A DNA stretch of 64,000 bases from Sphingobium sp. SYK-6 (GCF_000283515.1 NC_015976.1:558001-622000); one strand, 5' to 3'. Shown: positions 1 to 8,910, numbered from the stretch's first letter. Numbers and translations are program-made. Notes: generated from the letters alone by a model not told the origin.

Positions 1-582
1 GGTGATGAACTGGAAGTCCACGTTCGCCTGCGCCAGTTCCTTGCACAGGGCCGTCTTGGCTTCGGGCGGGCAGAGATTGTCGTTCCAGCCGTCGCAGATC
101 ATCAGGCTGGCGGTGATGGGCGCGTTGGGGAAGGGCGGGGCGTCGTACACGCCGTGGAAGGAGACGCCGGCCTTGATGTCGGCGCCCGCGCGGGCGAGGT
201 CGAGCACGCATTTGCCCCCGGCGCAGAAGCCGATCGCGCCGAGGCGGCCCGTGTCCACGCCCGGCAGGCCCTTCAGCTCGGCCAGCGCATCGAGCAGCCG
301 GGTCTTCACAGCCATGCGGTCCGCCATGAAGTCGTGCAGCAGCTTGCCGGAACTTTCCATGTCCGTGCCGCGCTTGCCCTGCCCGTAATAATCGACGACG
401 AGCACCTTGTAGCCGAGCGCCGCGAGCGTCTCGGCCTTGGCGAAGTCCCATTCCTTGGCGCCGAAGAAATTGGGGAAGAGCAGGATGCCCGGCTGCGCGC
501 CGGCCGCCGCGTCGCTCACGAACATCGATTCGAACGGGCCGCCGGGGCCCTCATGGATGTGCACGGTGCGGGTGATGGCCAT
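1..582 (-). CDS. Dienelactone hydrolase family protein (3' end outside window)
   Basis: The first 194 codons of an alpha/beta-hydrolase are visible; the stop lies beyond the left edge. The protein starts MAITRTVHIHEG and carries the nucleophile elbow GFCAGG around Cys120. A cysteine nucleophile is typical of the dienelactone hydrolase family, as opposed to the serine of most esterases. A later CDG segment fits the catalytic Asp region, and the catalytic His should lie outside the window. The family hydrolyses dienelactones or related lactones and esters in the cytoplasm, but many members have unknown substrates and no catechol-pathway genes adjoin this one. It is divergent from gpmA. The start at 582 has GGAGACGG-like bases just upstream. 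Family membership is certain; the substrate is not. Confidence 0.85.
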   Translation of the reverse strand, partial: MAITRTVHIHEGPGGPFESMFVSDAAAGAQPGILLFPNFFGAKEWDFAKAETLAALGYKVLVVDYYGQGKRGTDMESSGKLLHDFMADRMAVKTRLLDALAELKGLPGVDTGRLGAIGFCAGGKCVLDLARAGADIKAGVSFHGVYDAPPFPNAPITASLMICDGWNDNLCPPEAKTALCKELAQANVDFQFIT

Positions 583-627
583 GATCCGTCTCCTTCGCTT
601 TGTCGGGTCGGGGGCTTCAATGGCCGA

Positions 628-645
628 TTGTCCGGCGCCGGACAA
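628..645. promoter_or_regulatory. 18-bp perfect palindrome between divergent genes
   Basis: TTGTCCGGC followed directly by GCCGGACAA makes a perfect palindrome. It lies between the start of the dienelactone hydrolase gene (582, leftward) and gpmA (709, rightward). Its position and symmetry fit a dimeric-repressor operator serving one or both genes. It could also be a chance GC-rich palindrome. No regulator gene is adjacent. Confidence 0.35.
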
Positions 646-708
646 GTTGCGCCGTCCTGAAATCGCGCTATCAGGCCCCCAGCCCAAGACAATCCGGAGT
701 GATCCTGC

Positions 709-1395
709 ATGCCCACGCTTGTCCTCATCCGCCATGGCCAGTCCGCCTGGAACCTGGAGAACCGCTTCACCGGCTGGTGGGATGTGGACGTGACGGAGAA
801 GGGCGCGGCGGAAGCGACGGCGGCAGGCGCGCTGATGAAGGAGAAGGGGCTGGATTTCGACCAGTGCTTCACCTCGCTGCAGAAGCGGGCGATCAAGACG
901 CTCCATCTCGCGCTGGAGGAAATGGACCGGCTCTGGCTGCCGGTGGAGAAGGACTGGCGCCTCAACGAGCGGCATTATGGCGGCCTCACCGGGCTCGACA
1001 AGGCGGAGACGGCGGCCAAGCATGGCGACGCGCAGGTGAAGATCTGGCGCCGCAGCTTCGACGTGCCGCCGCCGCCGCTGGAAGCGGGCAGCGAATATGA
1101 TCTCTCGAAGGACCGGCGCTATGCGGGCATCGACATTCCCGCGACGGAAAGCCTCAAGGATACCATCGCGCGCGTGCTGCCTTATTGGGAGAGCCGCATC
1201 GCGCCGGAGCTGAAGGCGGGCAAGCGCGTGCTCATCTCCGCCCACGGCAATTCGCTGCGCGCGCTGGTCAAGCATCTCTCCAACATTCCCGATGACGAGA
1301 TCACCGGGCTGGAGATCCCCACCGGCCAGCCCATCGTCTATGATCTCGCGGACGATCTCACGGCGCTCGACCGTTATTATCTCTCCGAGCGCTGA
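709..1395 (+). CDS. gpmA: 2,3-bisphosphoglycerate-dependent phosphoglycerate mutase
   Basis: This is a 228-residue cytoplasmic glycolytic enzyme that interconverts 3- and 2-phosphoglycerate through a phosphohistidine intermediate. The signature [10 protein letters not shown] places the phosphorylated His at residue 9. It is followed by the [13 protein letters not shown] segment, the LNERHYGG motif with the acidic catalytic residue Glu87, and the second active-site His at about 179 (SAHGNSLRA). Length and motif order match the dPGM family (about 230-250 residues) and not the shorter cobalamin-type phosphatases. The ATG is preceded by a purine-rich GGAGTGATCC stretch. It appears to be a single-gene unit, divergent from the dienelactone hydrolase. 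Confidence 0.95.
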   Translation: MPTLVLIRHGQSAWNLENRFTGWWDVDVTEKGAAEATAAGALMKEKGLDFDQCFTSLQKRAIKTLHLALEEMDRLWLPVEKDWRLNERHYGGLTGLDKAETAAKHGDAQVKIWRRSFDVPPPPLEAGSEYDLSKDRRYAGIDIPATESLKDTIARVLPYWESRIAPELKAGKRVLISAHGNSLRALVKHLSNIPDDEITGLEIPTGQPIVYDLADDLTALDRYYLSER

Positions 1396-1514
1396 GCAGG
1401 GGAACGCGCGGGGGGCGCGGCAGGGGCCTTGTGCCGCCGTTGCCCTCCCCGTATGCGGCAATCCACCATCAAGCCATTGATATAAAAGAAAAATAGGATC
1501 GACCGCGATCCGCT

Positions 1515-1539
1515 CGCCCGGGGCGACCGTCCCCGGGCG
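1515..1539 (+). terminator. Hairpin downstream of gpmA, possible terminator
   Basis: A 9-bp perfect stem (CGCCCGGGG / CCCCGGGCG) encloses a 7-nt loop and is followed after 10 nt by TTTTTAT. It lies between the convergent gpmA and GGDEF genes. The T-run is displaced from the stem, so termination would be weak on the plus strand. The rest of 1396-1684 shows no gene. Confidence 0.45.
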
Positions 1540-1684
1540 GAGACCACCCTTTTTATATGTCCTGATGTGTCCGGAAATGGCGCGCGGCTGGCCGCGCCGC
1601 CGGGATCAGATCCCGCCGAAAACCGCGCTTCTTCCTGCTGAAAACACGCCATCGCACCGATGGCGAACCGTCCGCCTTTTTCCG

Positions 1685-2608
1685 TCAGGCAGCGAGCACG
1701 TCGCCTGCCTCGGGGTGCCGCCGGAAATAAGTGACGACATAGCTGCACAGCGGCCGGATCTTCAGGCCCCGCGCCCGCGCATCCGCGACCACGCCGTCGA
1801 TCAGCCGGGCCGCGATTCCCTGGCCCTGCAACGCGGGCGGCACTTCGGTATGGGTGATCGCGAGCACATCGCCCTGCCGGTGATAGTCGGCGAGCGCGAG
1901 CCCCCCATCCACCGCCAGCTCGTAGCGGCTGCGTTCCGCATTGTCCCGGACGTCGCTCATGCCTTTCTCTCCTGCGGGCGGGCGGGCGGGTGGGGACCAG
2001 CTCCCGCCGCTCGCCTGCCTTTTGGCGCTGTACATGGCCATGTCCGCGCGGGCGATGGCGGCGAAATCGCTGTCGCCCGGGCGCAGGTCCGTGCAGCCGA
2101 ACGAGGCGGAAAGCGGCAGCAGATGATTGCCGAAGCGGCATTCCGTCTCCGCGATCATGCTGGCGAGCTGGCGCGCCTTGTCCGCCGCGCCGCCCTCGCT
2201 CACGCCGTCGAGCAGCAGCGCGAATTCATCGCCGCCCACCCGGGCCGCGATGTCCGTGTTGCGCACGCAGGCGCCCAGCATCCGGGCGACGTGCAGCAGC
2301 GCATAGTCGCCGGCGCTGTGGCCGAATGTGTCGTTGATGAGCTTCATGCCGTTCACGTCGACGAACACCAGGGCCGACTGCGCACCATAGCGCTCCAGCC
2401 GGTTCAGGCGTTCCGCGAGGCAGGCGATGAAATGCCGCCTGTTGTAGAGCGGCGTGAGCGTATCGCGCACGACCAGTCGCTCCAGCTCCTCATTGGCGAG
2501 TTGCAGCAGGCGCACTTCCTTGCGGAGCGCGTCCACTTCCTGTTCGAGTGCCGAAACGTCGCCGCTGCTCTGATCGCGCGAAACGTCCCGGGTAGTGGCT
2601 CGTGCCAA
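1685..2608 (-). CDS. GGDEF diguanylate cyclase continuous with a GNAT-type acetyltransferase domain
   Basis: One 307-residue reading frame. Residues about 18-45 form a heptad-like coiled coil, and 46-205 a GGDEF domain with intact GGDEF at 125-129. The inhibitory I-site RNTD sits at 116-119, exactly five residues upstream, so cyclic-di-GMP synthesis with product inhibition is expected. Residues 217-307 resemble the roughly 90-residue YjdJ-like GNAT proteins (EVPPALQGQGIAARLI acetyl-CoA loop). That part has its own ATG at 1960 preceded by GGAGAGAAAGGC. The sequence therefore fits either a true fusion or a short acetyltransferase gene (1685-1960) whose upstream neighbour has lost its stop codon. 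The linker 196-216 is low-complexity Gly/Ser/Pro. No membrane segments are seen, so it is cytoplasmic. Confidence 0.85.
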   Translation of the reverse strand: MARATTRDVSRDQSSGDVSALEQEVDALRKEVRLLQLANEELERLVVRDTLTPLYNRRHFIACLAERLNRLERYGAQSALVFVDVNGMKLINDTFGHSAGDYALLHVARMLGACVRNTDIAARVGGDEFALLLDGVSEGGAADKARQLASMIAETECRFGNHLLPLSASFGCTDLRPGDSDFAAIARADMAMYSAKRQASGGSWSPPARPPAGEKGMSDVRDNAERSRYELAVDGGLALADYHRQGDVLAITHTEVPPALQGQGIAARLIDGVVADARARGLKIRPLCSYVVTYFRRHPEAGDVLAA

Positions 2609-2717
2609 ACTCTACCTCCCTTGCGCGACCGCGGGATGATGATGTTTATCGCTGTATAAATTCATGTTCTGAAAAATGCAGCCCAAAAAGCGCGTTTCGG
2701 CCCATGGATGGACCGCT

Positions 2718-2747
2718 TTGACTGGTTGTGCAGCATGGCAGTGATCT
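2718..2747 (+). promoter_or_regulatory. Possible promoter upstream of purE
   Basis: TTGACT at 2718-2723 is a good -35 match. It is followed 18 nt later by the weak -10-like TGATCT, about 90 nt before the purE start. The 230-nt gap 2609-2838 separates divergent transcription units and holds no gene. Confidence 0.3.
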
Positions 2748-2838
2748 CTATTGGCCAGTGCCTTAACGATACATTGCCAGCTATTCCCTACCGGAAAGTT
2801 CGGCATCTTTTTGAAACCGCAAGGGCAGGGACGCGGCC

Positions 2839-3323
<485 letters not shown>

Positions 3324-3327
<4 letters not shown>

Positions 3328-4412
3328 AGGTCGTTCCGCCGGGGTCCACCATCGGCATCGTCGGGGGCGGCCAGCTTGGCCGGATGATGGCGATGGCCGG
3401 GGCGCAGCTGGGCTATCGCGCCCACATCTTCGCGCCCGAGCCGAGCGGCCCGGCCGCTGACGTCGCCGCGGACTGGACGCAGGGCGCTTATGAGGATGCC
3501 ACGGCGCTGGCCCGCTTTGCCGAGGCGGTGGACGTCATCACTTATGAATTCGAGAATGTGCCGGCGGCCACGGTCGATCTGCTGGCCGGGCTGGGGCATG
3601 TCCATCCCAATGCCCGCGCGCTCGGCATCGCGCAGGACCGGCTGAGCGAGAAGGCCTTCTTCGCGGGCCTCGGCGGACGGACGGCGCCTTATCGCCCGGT
3701 GGCCGATCGCGCGGGGCTGGCCCTGGCCGTGGAGGAGATCGGCGCGCCCGCCATCCTCAAGACGACCCGCTTCGGCTATGACGGGAAGGGGCAGGCCCGC
3801 ATCATGGCGGCCGATCCCGCACAGCTCGATCGCGCCTGGGCGGAGATCGGCGGGCGCCCGGCCCTGCTGGAAGGCTTCGTGCGCTTCGATCACGAATTCT
3901 CGGTGATTCTCGTGCGGGCGCGTGACGGGGAGGTCCGCTTCTGGGATTCGCCGCACAACGTCCATGTCGAGGGCATCCTGTCGACCTCGGTGGTGCCTGC
4001 GCCCGCGCCGGTGCTGGCGCAGGTGGATGAGGCACGGGAGATCGCCGCGCAGGTTGCCCATGCCCTCGATTATGTCGGCGTGCTGACGCTCGAATATTTC
4101 GCGGGCGACAAGGGCCCGATCTTCAACGAGATGGCGCCGCGCGTGCATAACAGCGGCCACTGGACCATCGAGGGCGCCGTCACCAGCCAGTTCGAGAATC
4201 ACGTCCGGGCGATTTGCGGCCTGCCGCTGGGCTCGACGGCCCGCGCCGCGGCAGGCGTCGCCATGGAGAATATCATCGGCGCGCGAGCGCACGACTGGGC
4301 AGCGATCCTCGCCGACGAGACCGCCCATCTCCATCTCTATGGCAAGCATGAGGCCCGGCCCGGCCGCAAGATGGGCCATGTGACGCGGCTGCGCCTGAAT
4401 GGAACGGCCTGA
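3324..4412 (+). CDS. purK: 5-(carboxyamino)imidazole ribonucleotide synthase
   Basis: 362 residues from the ATG that overlaps the purE stop; a longer upstream frame exists but would lie inside purE. PurK uses ATP and bicarbonate to carboxylate AIR to N5-CAIR, the substrate of PurE. The N-terminal [16 protein letters not shown] motif, the ATP-grasp lysine segment ([15 protein letters not shown]), and the C-terminal [19 protein letters not shown] metal/ATP-binding block are present. The length matches the family (about 350-380). It is followed by folA with a small overlap or gap, giving a purE-purK-folA operon of purine and folate one-carbon enzymes. Confidence 0.97.
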
Positions 4413-4431
4413 CATGCCGGAGGATCGCACC

Positions 4432-4926
4432 ATGACGGAAGATCGCCCTGAGATCGTTCTCCTCCTCGCCCGCGCCGATAATGGCGTGATCGGCAGCGAG
4501 GGCGATATTCCCTGGCATATTCCCGGCGAGCAGCGGCGTTTCAAGGCCATGACGATGGGCACGCCGATGGTCATGGGGCGCAAGACGTTCGACAGCCTCC
4601 CCCGCCTGCTGCCCGGCCGGCGGCACATCGTGCTGACGCGCGACCGGGCGTGGCAGGCCGAGGGAGCGGAAGTCGTCCACAGTGTCGAGGAGGCGATTGC
4701 CATCGCGCGGGCGCCGGTCCTGTCCGTGATCGGCGGCGCGGAGATCTATCGCCTGTTCGAGCCGGTCGCGGATCGGCTGGAAATCACGCAGGTCGGGCTG
4801 AACCCGCCCGGGGACGCGCGCATCGATGCGCCGTCACCGGCGCGCTGGCGCGAGGCTGCGCGAGAGGATTTTGCGGCCGCGGGCGATGTCCCCGCCTACA
4901 GCTATCTGACCTTCCTGCGCGCCTGA
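4432..4926 (+). CDS. folA: Dihydrofolate reductase
   Basis: 164 residues. It reduces dihydrofolate to tetrahydrofolate with NADPH. Start 4432 is chosen because GGAGG lies 8 nt upstream; in-frame ATGs at 4399 and 4414 lack this. Visible motifs: the N-terminal substrate loop (NGVIGSEGDIPWHIPGE), where Glu33 appears to occupy the catalytic carboxylate position; GTPMVMGRKTFDSLP, the NADPH-binding segment; and SVIGGAEIYRLF, the family GG motif. It is the last gene of the purEK unit and fits its role in supplying folate cofactors for purine and thymidylate synthesis. Confidence 0.95.
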   Translation: MTEDRPEIVLLLARADNGVIGSEGDIPWHIPGEQRRFKAMTMGTPMVMGRKTFDSLPRLLPGRRHIVLTRDRAWQAEGAEVVHSVEEAIAIARAPVLSVIGGAEIYRLFEPVADRLEITQVGLNPPGDARIDAPSPARWREAAREDFAAAGDVPAYSYLTFLRA

Positions 4927-5054
4927 AGGCCCTGAGAGCTTCCTCTGCCGTGGCCGGGGCATCGCGCGCCCGGGCGGCCAGGCCGCGCCATCCTTTGCTG
5001 CGCCGGCACGCGGGGACTGGCGCAGGCGCGGCCCGGTGCCTATAGCGCGCCGGA

Positions 5055-5987
5055 ATGGAACGGATCACGAGCGATGAGCCCATGCCCGCGCATCTGCGCG
5101 GCGCCATCATCGCACTGGGCAATTTCGATGGCTTCCATGCGGGGCATCAGGCGGTCGTTGGCCGCGCCGTGGCGCGTGCCCGCGCGGAAGGGCGTCCCGC
5201 CATCGTCGCGACGTTCGATCCTCATCCGATCAGTCATTTCCGCCCGGACCTGCCGTTTTTCCGCCTGACCACGCTGGCGCAGCGCGAGCGGCTGTTTGCC
5301 GAGGCGGGGGCGGATGCCATGCTGGTGTTCCGCTTCGGCGCGGAAATGGCGGCCATGAGTGCCGAAGCGTTCGTCGACCTGCTCTGCGGCAGGCTCGCGG
5401 CGGCGGGCGTGGTCACCGGCGAGGATTTCACATTCGGCCGCGGTCGCAGCGGTACCATCGCGACGCTGGCGACGCTGGGCGCGAGCCATGGGCTGGCCGT
5501 GGAGGCCGTTGCCGCCGTGCGGGACGAGACGGGCGCCGTGATCTCGTCGAGCCGCATCCGCGAGGCGCTGGCGGCGGGGGATTGCGCCACCGCGACGCGG
5601 CTGCTCACCCGGCCTTTCACCATCGCCGCGCCGGTCATCCACGGGGACAAGCGCGGGCGCACCATCGGCTTCCCGACCGCGAACATGGATCTGGGCGACT
5701 ATCTTCGCCCGGCCTACGGTATCTATGCGGTGCGGGTGCTGCTGTCGGACGGGCGAGTGCTGCCGGGCGCCGCCAGCCTCGGCATCCGTCCCACTTTCCA
5801 GCCTCCGAAGGAACTGCTGGAAACCTTCATCTTCGATTTCTCGGAGAGTCTGTACGATCAGACCGTGGAAATCGCGTTGATCGAGCGGCTGCGTCCCGAG
5901 GAGAAGTTCGACAGCCTGAAGGCTCTTGTCGCGCAGATGGACGAAGACGTCGCCCGCGCCCGGGCGATCCTCGCCGCCGCGCCCTGA
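5055..5987 (+). CDS. ribF: Bifunctional riboflavin kinase / FAD synthetase
   Basis: 310 residues, making FMN from riboflavin and FAD from FMN with ATP. The N-terminal nucleotidyltransferase half shows GNFDGFHAGHQ (HxGH) near residue 25, TFDPHP, and the SSSRIREAL motif. The C-terminal riboflavin kinase half shows GDKRGRTIGFPTANMD and a later ETFIFDFSESLYDQ block with the catalytic Glu region. Length and domain order match prokaryotic RibF. The 128-nt gap from folA carries no gene. In many bacteria ribF lies next to ileS-lspA; here it is about 3 kb upstream with unrelated genes between. Confidence 0.96.
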   Translation: MERITSDEPMPAHLRGAIIALGNFDGFHAGHQAVVGRAVARARAEGRPAIVATFDPHPISHFRPDLPFFRLTTLAQRERLFAEAGADAMLVFRFGAEMAAMSAEAFVDLLCGRLAAAGVVTGEDFTFGRGRSGTIATLATLGASHGLAVEAVAAVRDETGAVISSSRIREALAAGDCATATRLLTRPFTIAAPVIHGDKRGRTIGFPTANMDLGDYLRPAYGIYAVRVLLSDGRVLPGAASLGIRPTFQPPKELLETFIFDFSESLYDQTVEIALIERLRPEEKFDSLKALVAQMDEDVARARAILAAAP

Positions 5988-6089
5988 GACGCGGGGAAAG
6001 ACTCGCCCCGCGCGCGTCCCTTGCGCAGATCTGTTGCATCGGTCGCTCTCCTGCCCTCAGATAGGAAGACAAGAGGACAGGAGAGGACC

Positions 6090-6653
6090 GTGACCCAACC
6101 GCCCACCATCGAAGCACCGCGTCTCATCCTGCGCGCTTTCCGCGCCGAGGATGTCGACACCTTCTGCGCGCAGATGGCTGACGATGCGTTCGCCACTTTC
6201 ATCACCCGGGAGGGCCGGGGGCTTTCCCATGGCGAGAGCTGGCAGCGCTTCTGCTCGCTTGCCGGCCATTGGGTCGCGCGCGGCTTCGGGAATTTCGCGG
6301 TCGAGGAGAAGGCGAGCGGTGCCTTTATCGGCCATGTCGGTCCGCTGGAGCCGCCCGGCTGGCCGGCCTTCGAGATCGGCTGGGGGATTTTCCCGTCCTA
6401 TCAGGGCAAGGGATATGCGAGCGAAGCGGCGGCGGCGGCTTTCCGCTGGGCGCATGACGCGCTGGGCAGGACCGAGACGCTGCACATGATCGATGACAGC
6501 AATGCGGCCAGCCAGAAAGTGGCCCGTGCCCTTGGCGCAGAGCCCGGCGAGATGTGGACGCCGTTCTGGCCCGACGCGAAGCCGGTCCGCAAATGGCGCA
6601 CCACATGGGAGGCCTTCACGGCCTCCCCGGCCTTTGCGCGGCTGACGACGTAA
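6090..6653 (+). CDS. GNAT acetyltransferase, RimJ/RimL type
   Basis: 187 residues from a GTG start preceded by AGGAGAGG at about 5 nt. The frame stays open upstream without a better start. The opening TIEAPRLILRAFRAEDVDTF is the typical RimJ/RimL-like N-terminus. The acetyl-CoA pyrophosphate loop is read in SYQGKGYASEAAAAAFRWA, and SNAASQKVARALG is the family C-terminal motif. Such enzymes acetylate protein N-termini or small amines in the cytoplasm; the substrate cannot be read from sequence. It is followed 16 nt later by the NTF2-like gene, with which it may be co-transcribed. Confidence 0.88.
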   Translation: MTQPPTIEAPRLILRAFRAEDVDTFCAQMADDAFATFITREGRGLSHGESWQRFCSLAGHWVARGFGNFAVEEKASGAFIGHVGPLEPPGWPAFEIGWGIFPSYQGKGYASEAAAAAFRWAHDALGRTETLHMIDDSNAASQKVARALGAEPGEMWTPFWPDAKPVRKWRTTWEAFTASPAFARLTT

Positions 6654-6669
6654 GCGGAGGGGGAACGGT

Positions 6670-7062
6670 ATGACGGATGCCCAGCGGGCGATCGAAGCCG
6701 CGAACAAGCAGGTCGTGCTGGAGATGTGGCACGAGGTGATCGACGGGCGCAACGTCGCGGCGGCGGCGAACTATATCGCCCGCGATTACATCCAGAACAG
6801 CCCGAGCGCGCCTTCAGGGCTGGAGGCGCTCGTCGCTTTCCTTCGCAAGGAATTCGAGGATTCGCCGCCCCGGGCGCCGGGCACCTATCCGCTCACCCGC
6901 TTCGAGTTTGTCCTCGCCGAGGGCGATCTGGTGCAGCTCATGTTCCGCCGCGAGGTGCCGGATCCGCATGATCCCGCGCGCCTCCGCCCCGTCTGGTGGT
7001 ATGACAGCTATCGCGTGCGCGACGGCCTGATCGTGGAGCATTGGGATTCGGCGCTGGAATGA
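6670..7062 (+). CDS. NTF2-like / SnoaL-type protein
   Basis: 130 residues. Compact alpha+beta pattern of the SnoaL-like NTF2 fold: an N-terminal helix (VLEMWHEVIDGRNVAAAANYIARDYIQ), a mid-region that includes PSGLEALVAFL, and terminal strands ending in VEHWDSALE. This family contains cyclases, isomerases and ligand-binding proteins, and the catalytic role is not predictable. GGAGGGGGAACGGT gives a clear ribosome binding site. It lies just downstream of the GNAT gene and converges on the outer-membrane gene with only about 10 nt between stops. Confidence 0.8.
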   Translation: MTDAQRAIEAANKQVVLEMWHEVIDGRNVAAAANYIARDYIQNSPSAPSGLEALVAFLRKEFEDSPPRAPGTYPLTRFEFVLAEGDLVQLMFRREVPDPHDPARLRPVWWYDSYRVRDGLIVEHWDSALE

Positions 7063-7072
7063 GGCGCGTGCC

Positions 7073-7876
7073 TCAGCGCCGGGCCCGGCGGAAAGTATAG
7101 CTCAGCGCCAGCCCGCCGGAAATCTGGTCCCGCGATCCATAGTCCCGCACGATCGGCGAGTCGGCGACATCGCCGATCAGCCGGTCATAACGCGCATAGC
7201 CATGCACGCTCCAGCGCTGGTCGATCTGGCGGATGAAGCCGACCGTGCCGCCCACGGCCTGCGCGCCGCCGCCGGGATCGAAGGCGGGCAGGCCGGAAGC
7301 CGCGCTTTCCGCCTGCGACACCCCGAAATAGGCGCGATGAAGGCGCTTGCCGCCCAGCGTGAGGCGGGGCCCGGCCGAGACCAGCCAGTTGTCCGCGTCC
7401 CGCAGGACCCAGTCGGCACTGAGCCCGCCGACCCAGGCCTTGTGGCCGCCCAGGCCGCGCCGCACGTCCGCGCGCAGTCGCAGCGTCTCCACGACATAGA
7501 ATTGGACGAAGGCGCCCGCTTCCAGGGTTCTTTCGACCGTGGCGATGCCCGGCGCGGTGTCGCTGCTCCGGCGCCTTCCCTCGAAATTGAGCGCGGGGCC
7601 GATCTCGAATGTCCCCACGCGCGCCAGCGGAAAGCCGAAGCTTTCATCCGGCGCCTCGAAGGGAAAGGGGCTCTCGCCACGGGCCAGATCGACTTCCATG
7701 AACGGACGCAGCGAGACCCGGTCGGCTCCGGGATAGGCGGGGACGAGCTGAGGCCCGAGCGCGACGCGGATGCGCAGGGGTTCCTTGTCGCTGCTCGTCT
7801 GCTGGGCCTGGGCGGTGGCCGGAAGAAGGAAAGCAAGGCCAGAGAGGAAAGCTGTGCGAAAAAGGGCGATCGGCAT
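7073..7876 (-). CDS. MipA/OmpV family outer-membrane protein
   Basis: 267 residues with a signal peptide (FLSGLAFLLPATAQAQ) and repeated amphipathic beta-strands, ending in LALSYTFRRARR; an aromatic residue near the C-terminus is typical of beta-barrels. The RIRVALGPQLVPAYPGAD opening and the GRRRSSDTAPG segment match the MipA/OmpV family. E. coli MipA scaffolds murein synthases and hydrolases; most homologues are uncharacterised barrels. It is monocistronic, convergent with the NTF2-like gene, and its promoter must lie in 7877-7976. The family call is confident; a link to murein is only by homology. Confidence 0.85.
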   Translation of the reverse strand: MPIALFRTAFLSGLAFLLPATAQAQQTSSDKEPLRIRVALGPQLVPAYPGADRVSLRPFMEVDLARGESPFPFEAPDESFGFPLARVGTFEIGPALNFEGRRRSSDTAPGIATVERTLEAGAFVQFYVVETLRLRADVRRGLGGHKAWVGGLSADWVLRDADNWLVSAGPRLTLGGKRLHRAYFGVSQAESAASGLPAFDPGGGAQAVGGTVGFIRQIDQRWSVHGYARYDRLIGDVADSPIVRDYGSRDQISGGLALSYTFRRARR

Positions 7877-7976
7877 GTCGTCTCCGGCTCGCAGCCTGGT
7901 GCCCGGCCCGGTGCCGACGCCGCTTGCGATGTCTATGCTCTCTGCATAACCCGCTGCGCCGCCCTGTAAATATTGA

Positions 7977-8013
7977 AAGCCCGAAGCGGCACCGCGATGC
8001 CGGCTTCGGGCTT
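7977..8013 (-). terminator. Terminator of the small lipoprotein gene
   Basis: An 11-bp perfect stem (AAGCCCGAAGC / GCTTCGGGCTT), extended inward by GGC/GCC with one bulged base. On the minus strand it is followed by TTTCAATATTT. It sits 25 nt after the stop of the lipoprotein gene at 8038, a convincing intrinsic terminator for leftward transcription. The rest of the gap to 7876 is the promoter region of the MipA-type gene. Confidence 0.75.
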
Positions 8014-8037
8014 GTCATTCGCATTTGGATTGAAGGG

Positions 8038-8316
8038 TCAGTCGCGGATCCGGTTGCCGGCCTCGCTCATCGCTTCTCCGGTTTCGTCAGCCGCGGCATC
8101 TGCGCCTTCGCTGATGTCCCGGCCGAGGTCCCGCGCGGCTGCGCCAGCGTCGTCGGCCGCCTCTTCGGTGGCCTGCACCGCGTCATCGCCGGCTTCCTCG
8201 ATATCCGAGCCGATCGCATCGCCGGCCTCGCGACTTTCCTCCTGAGCCCGGTCACTGCACGCCGGAAGCGTGGCAGCAAGCAGGGCGGCTCCAAAGATTG
8301 CCAGGGACGTTTTCAT
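8038..8316 (-). CDS. Small acidic lipoprotein
   Basis: 92 residues starting MKTSLAIFGAALLAATLPAC, a signal peptide ending in a lipobox with the lipidated Cys at residue 20. The mature part is almost entirely Ala/Glu/Asp/Gly and would form a long amphipathic helix with spaced DIxEAGDDA-like repeats. It resembles the entericidin/YtxH-like small stress lipoproteins often found in sphingomonads, but no named family can be assigned safely. A good ribosome binding site (AGAAGGAGAA) precedes the ATG. It lies 67 nt downstream of another small membrane protein on the same strand and is probably expressed with it. Confidence 0.75.
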   Translation of the reverse strand: MKTSLAIFGAALLAATLPACSDRAQEESREAGDAIGSDIEEAGDDAVQATEEAADDAGAAARDLGRDISEGADAAADETGEAMSEAGNRIRD

Positions 8317-8383
8317 GAGTTCTCCTTCTGTGAAAGCATGTAGGCCGGCCCGCCCGGCGGCGGGACCGGAACCGCGCCTGCGA

Positions 8384-8572
8384 TCAGTCGACGCGCACGT
8401 CGCCCAGCGAGCCCAGCACGCCAAAGGCCTGCAGCAGCCAGAGGATCACGGCGATGACGACCACGACGTTCAGGATGCTTTTGATCTTCCCGTCCATGGG
8501 GATGTAGGTGTTGATCAGCCACAGCAGCACGCCGACGACGACCAGAATGATCACGACACTGACGAGCGACAT
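8384..8572 (-). CDS. Thivi_2564/DUF3309-like small membrane protein
   Basis: 62 residues with two hydrophobic segments (about 4-22 and 34-52) joined by TYIPMDGKIKSILN. This pattern matches the short Thivi_2564-type proteins common in proteobacteria: a first helix with runs of valine and leucine, an NxYIPMDxxIK loop, a second helix, and a short charged tail. Function is unknown; it sits in the inner membrane. GCAGGGAGAATTCCG supplies the ribosome binding site for ATG 8572. Confidence 0.75.
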   Translation of the reverse strand: MSLVSVVIILVVVGVLLWLINTYIPMDGKIKSILNVVVVIAVILWLLQAFGVLGSLGDVRVD

Positions 8573-8910
8573 CGGAATTCTCCCTGCATTTTGGCCGTCG
8601 ACGGTCGGAATGAAGATCGCGGCCGGGCATAGGCCCTGTTGATGACGCGCAAACGTCCAAACGCGCGGGAAGGTTCCTTCGTCGCAGTTCTGAGCCGGGA
8701 TCGGGCGTTGCGGACCGGCGCGGCTTCCCATGGCAGGACAGGCCTCTCGCTTGCGCAGGTCCGCGCGCTCGCGTAGGGGCGCATGCTGAACGATGCACCT
8801 GCATGTAAGCCAAGCCCGCTCGGCTGAGCCTGTCGAAATGCCGCCCCATTGCTCCGGGGCGTCCGGCGTCTCGACAGTCCCGGACCGGCGGCGGACCTGA
8901 CCGGAAAACC
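8573..8910. other. 338-nt intergenic region upstream of ileS with a repeat fragment
   Basis: No gene is supported here. The region separates divergent units and should hold promoters for the small membrane protein and for ileS. It contains GCTGAGCCTGTCGAAA at about 8823-8838 followed near 8869 by TCTCGACAG. These look like the two halves of a decayed TTCGACAGGCTCAG-type palindromic repeat that is common in sphingomonad genomes. A GC-rich ribosome binding site is not obvious before the ileS ATG. Confidence 0.45.

Noticed and set aside
2612..2806. Short minus-strand frame before purE
   Set aside because: No homology-like features or ribosome binding site; it covers the likely promoter region of divergent genes.
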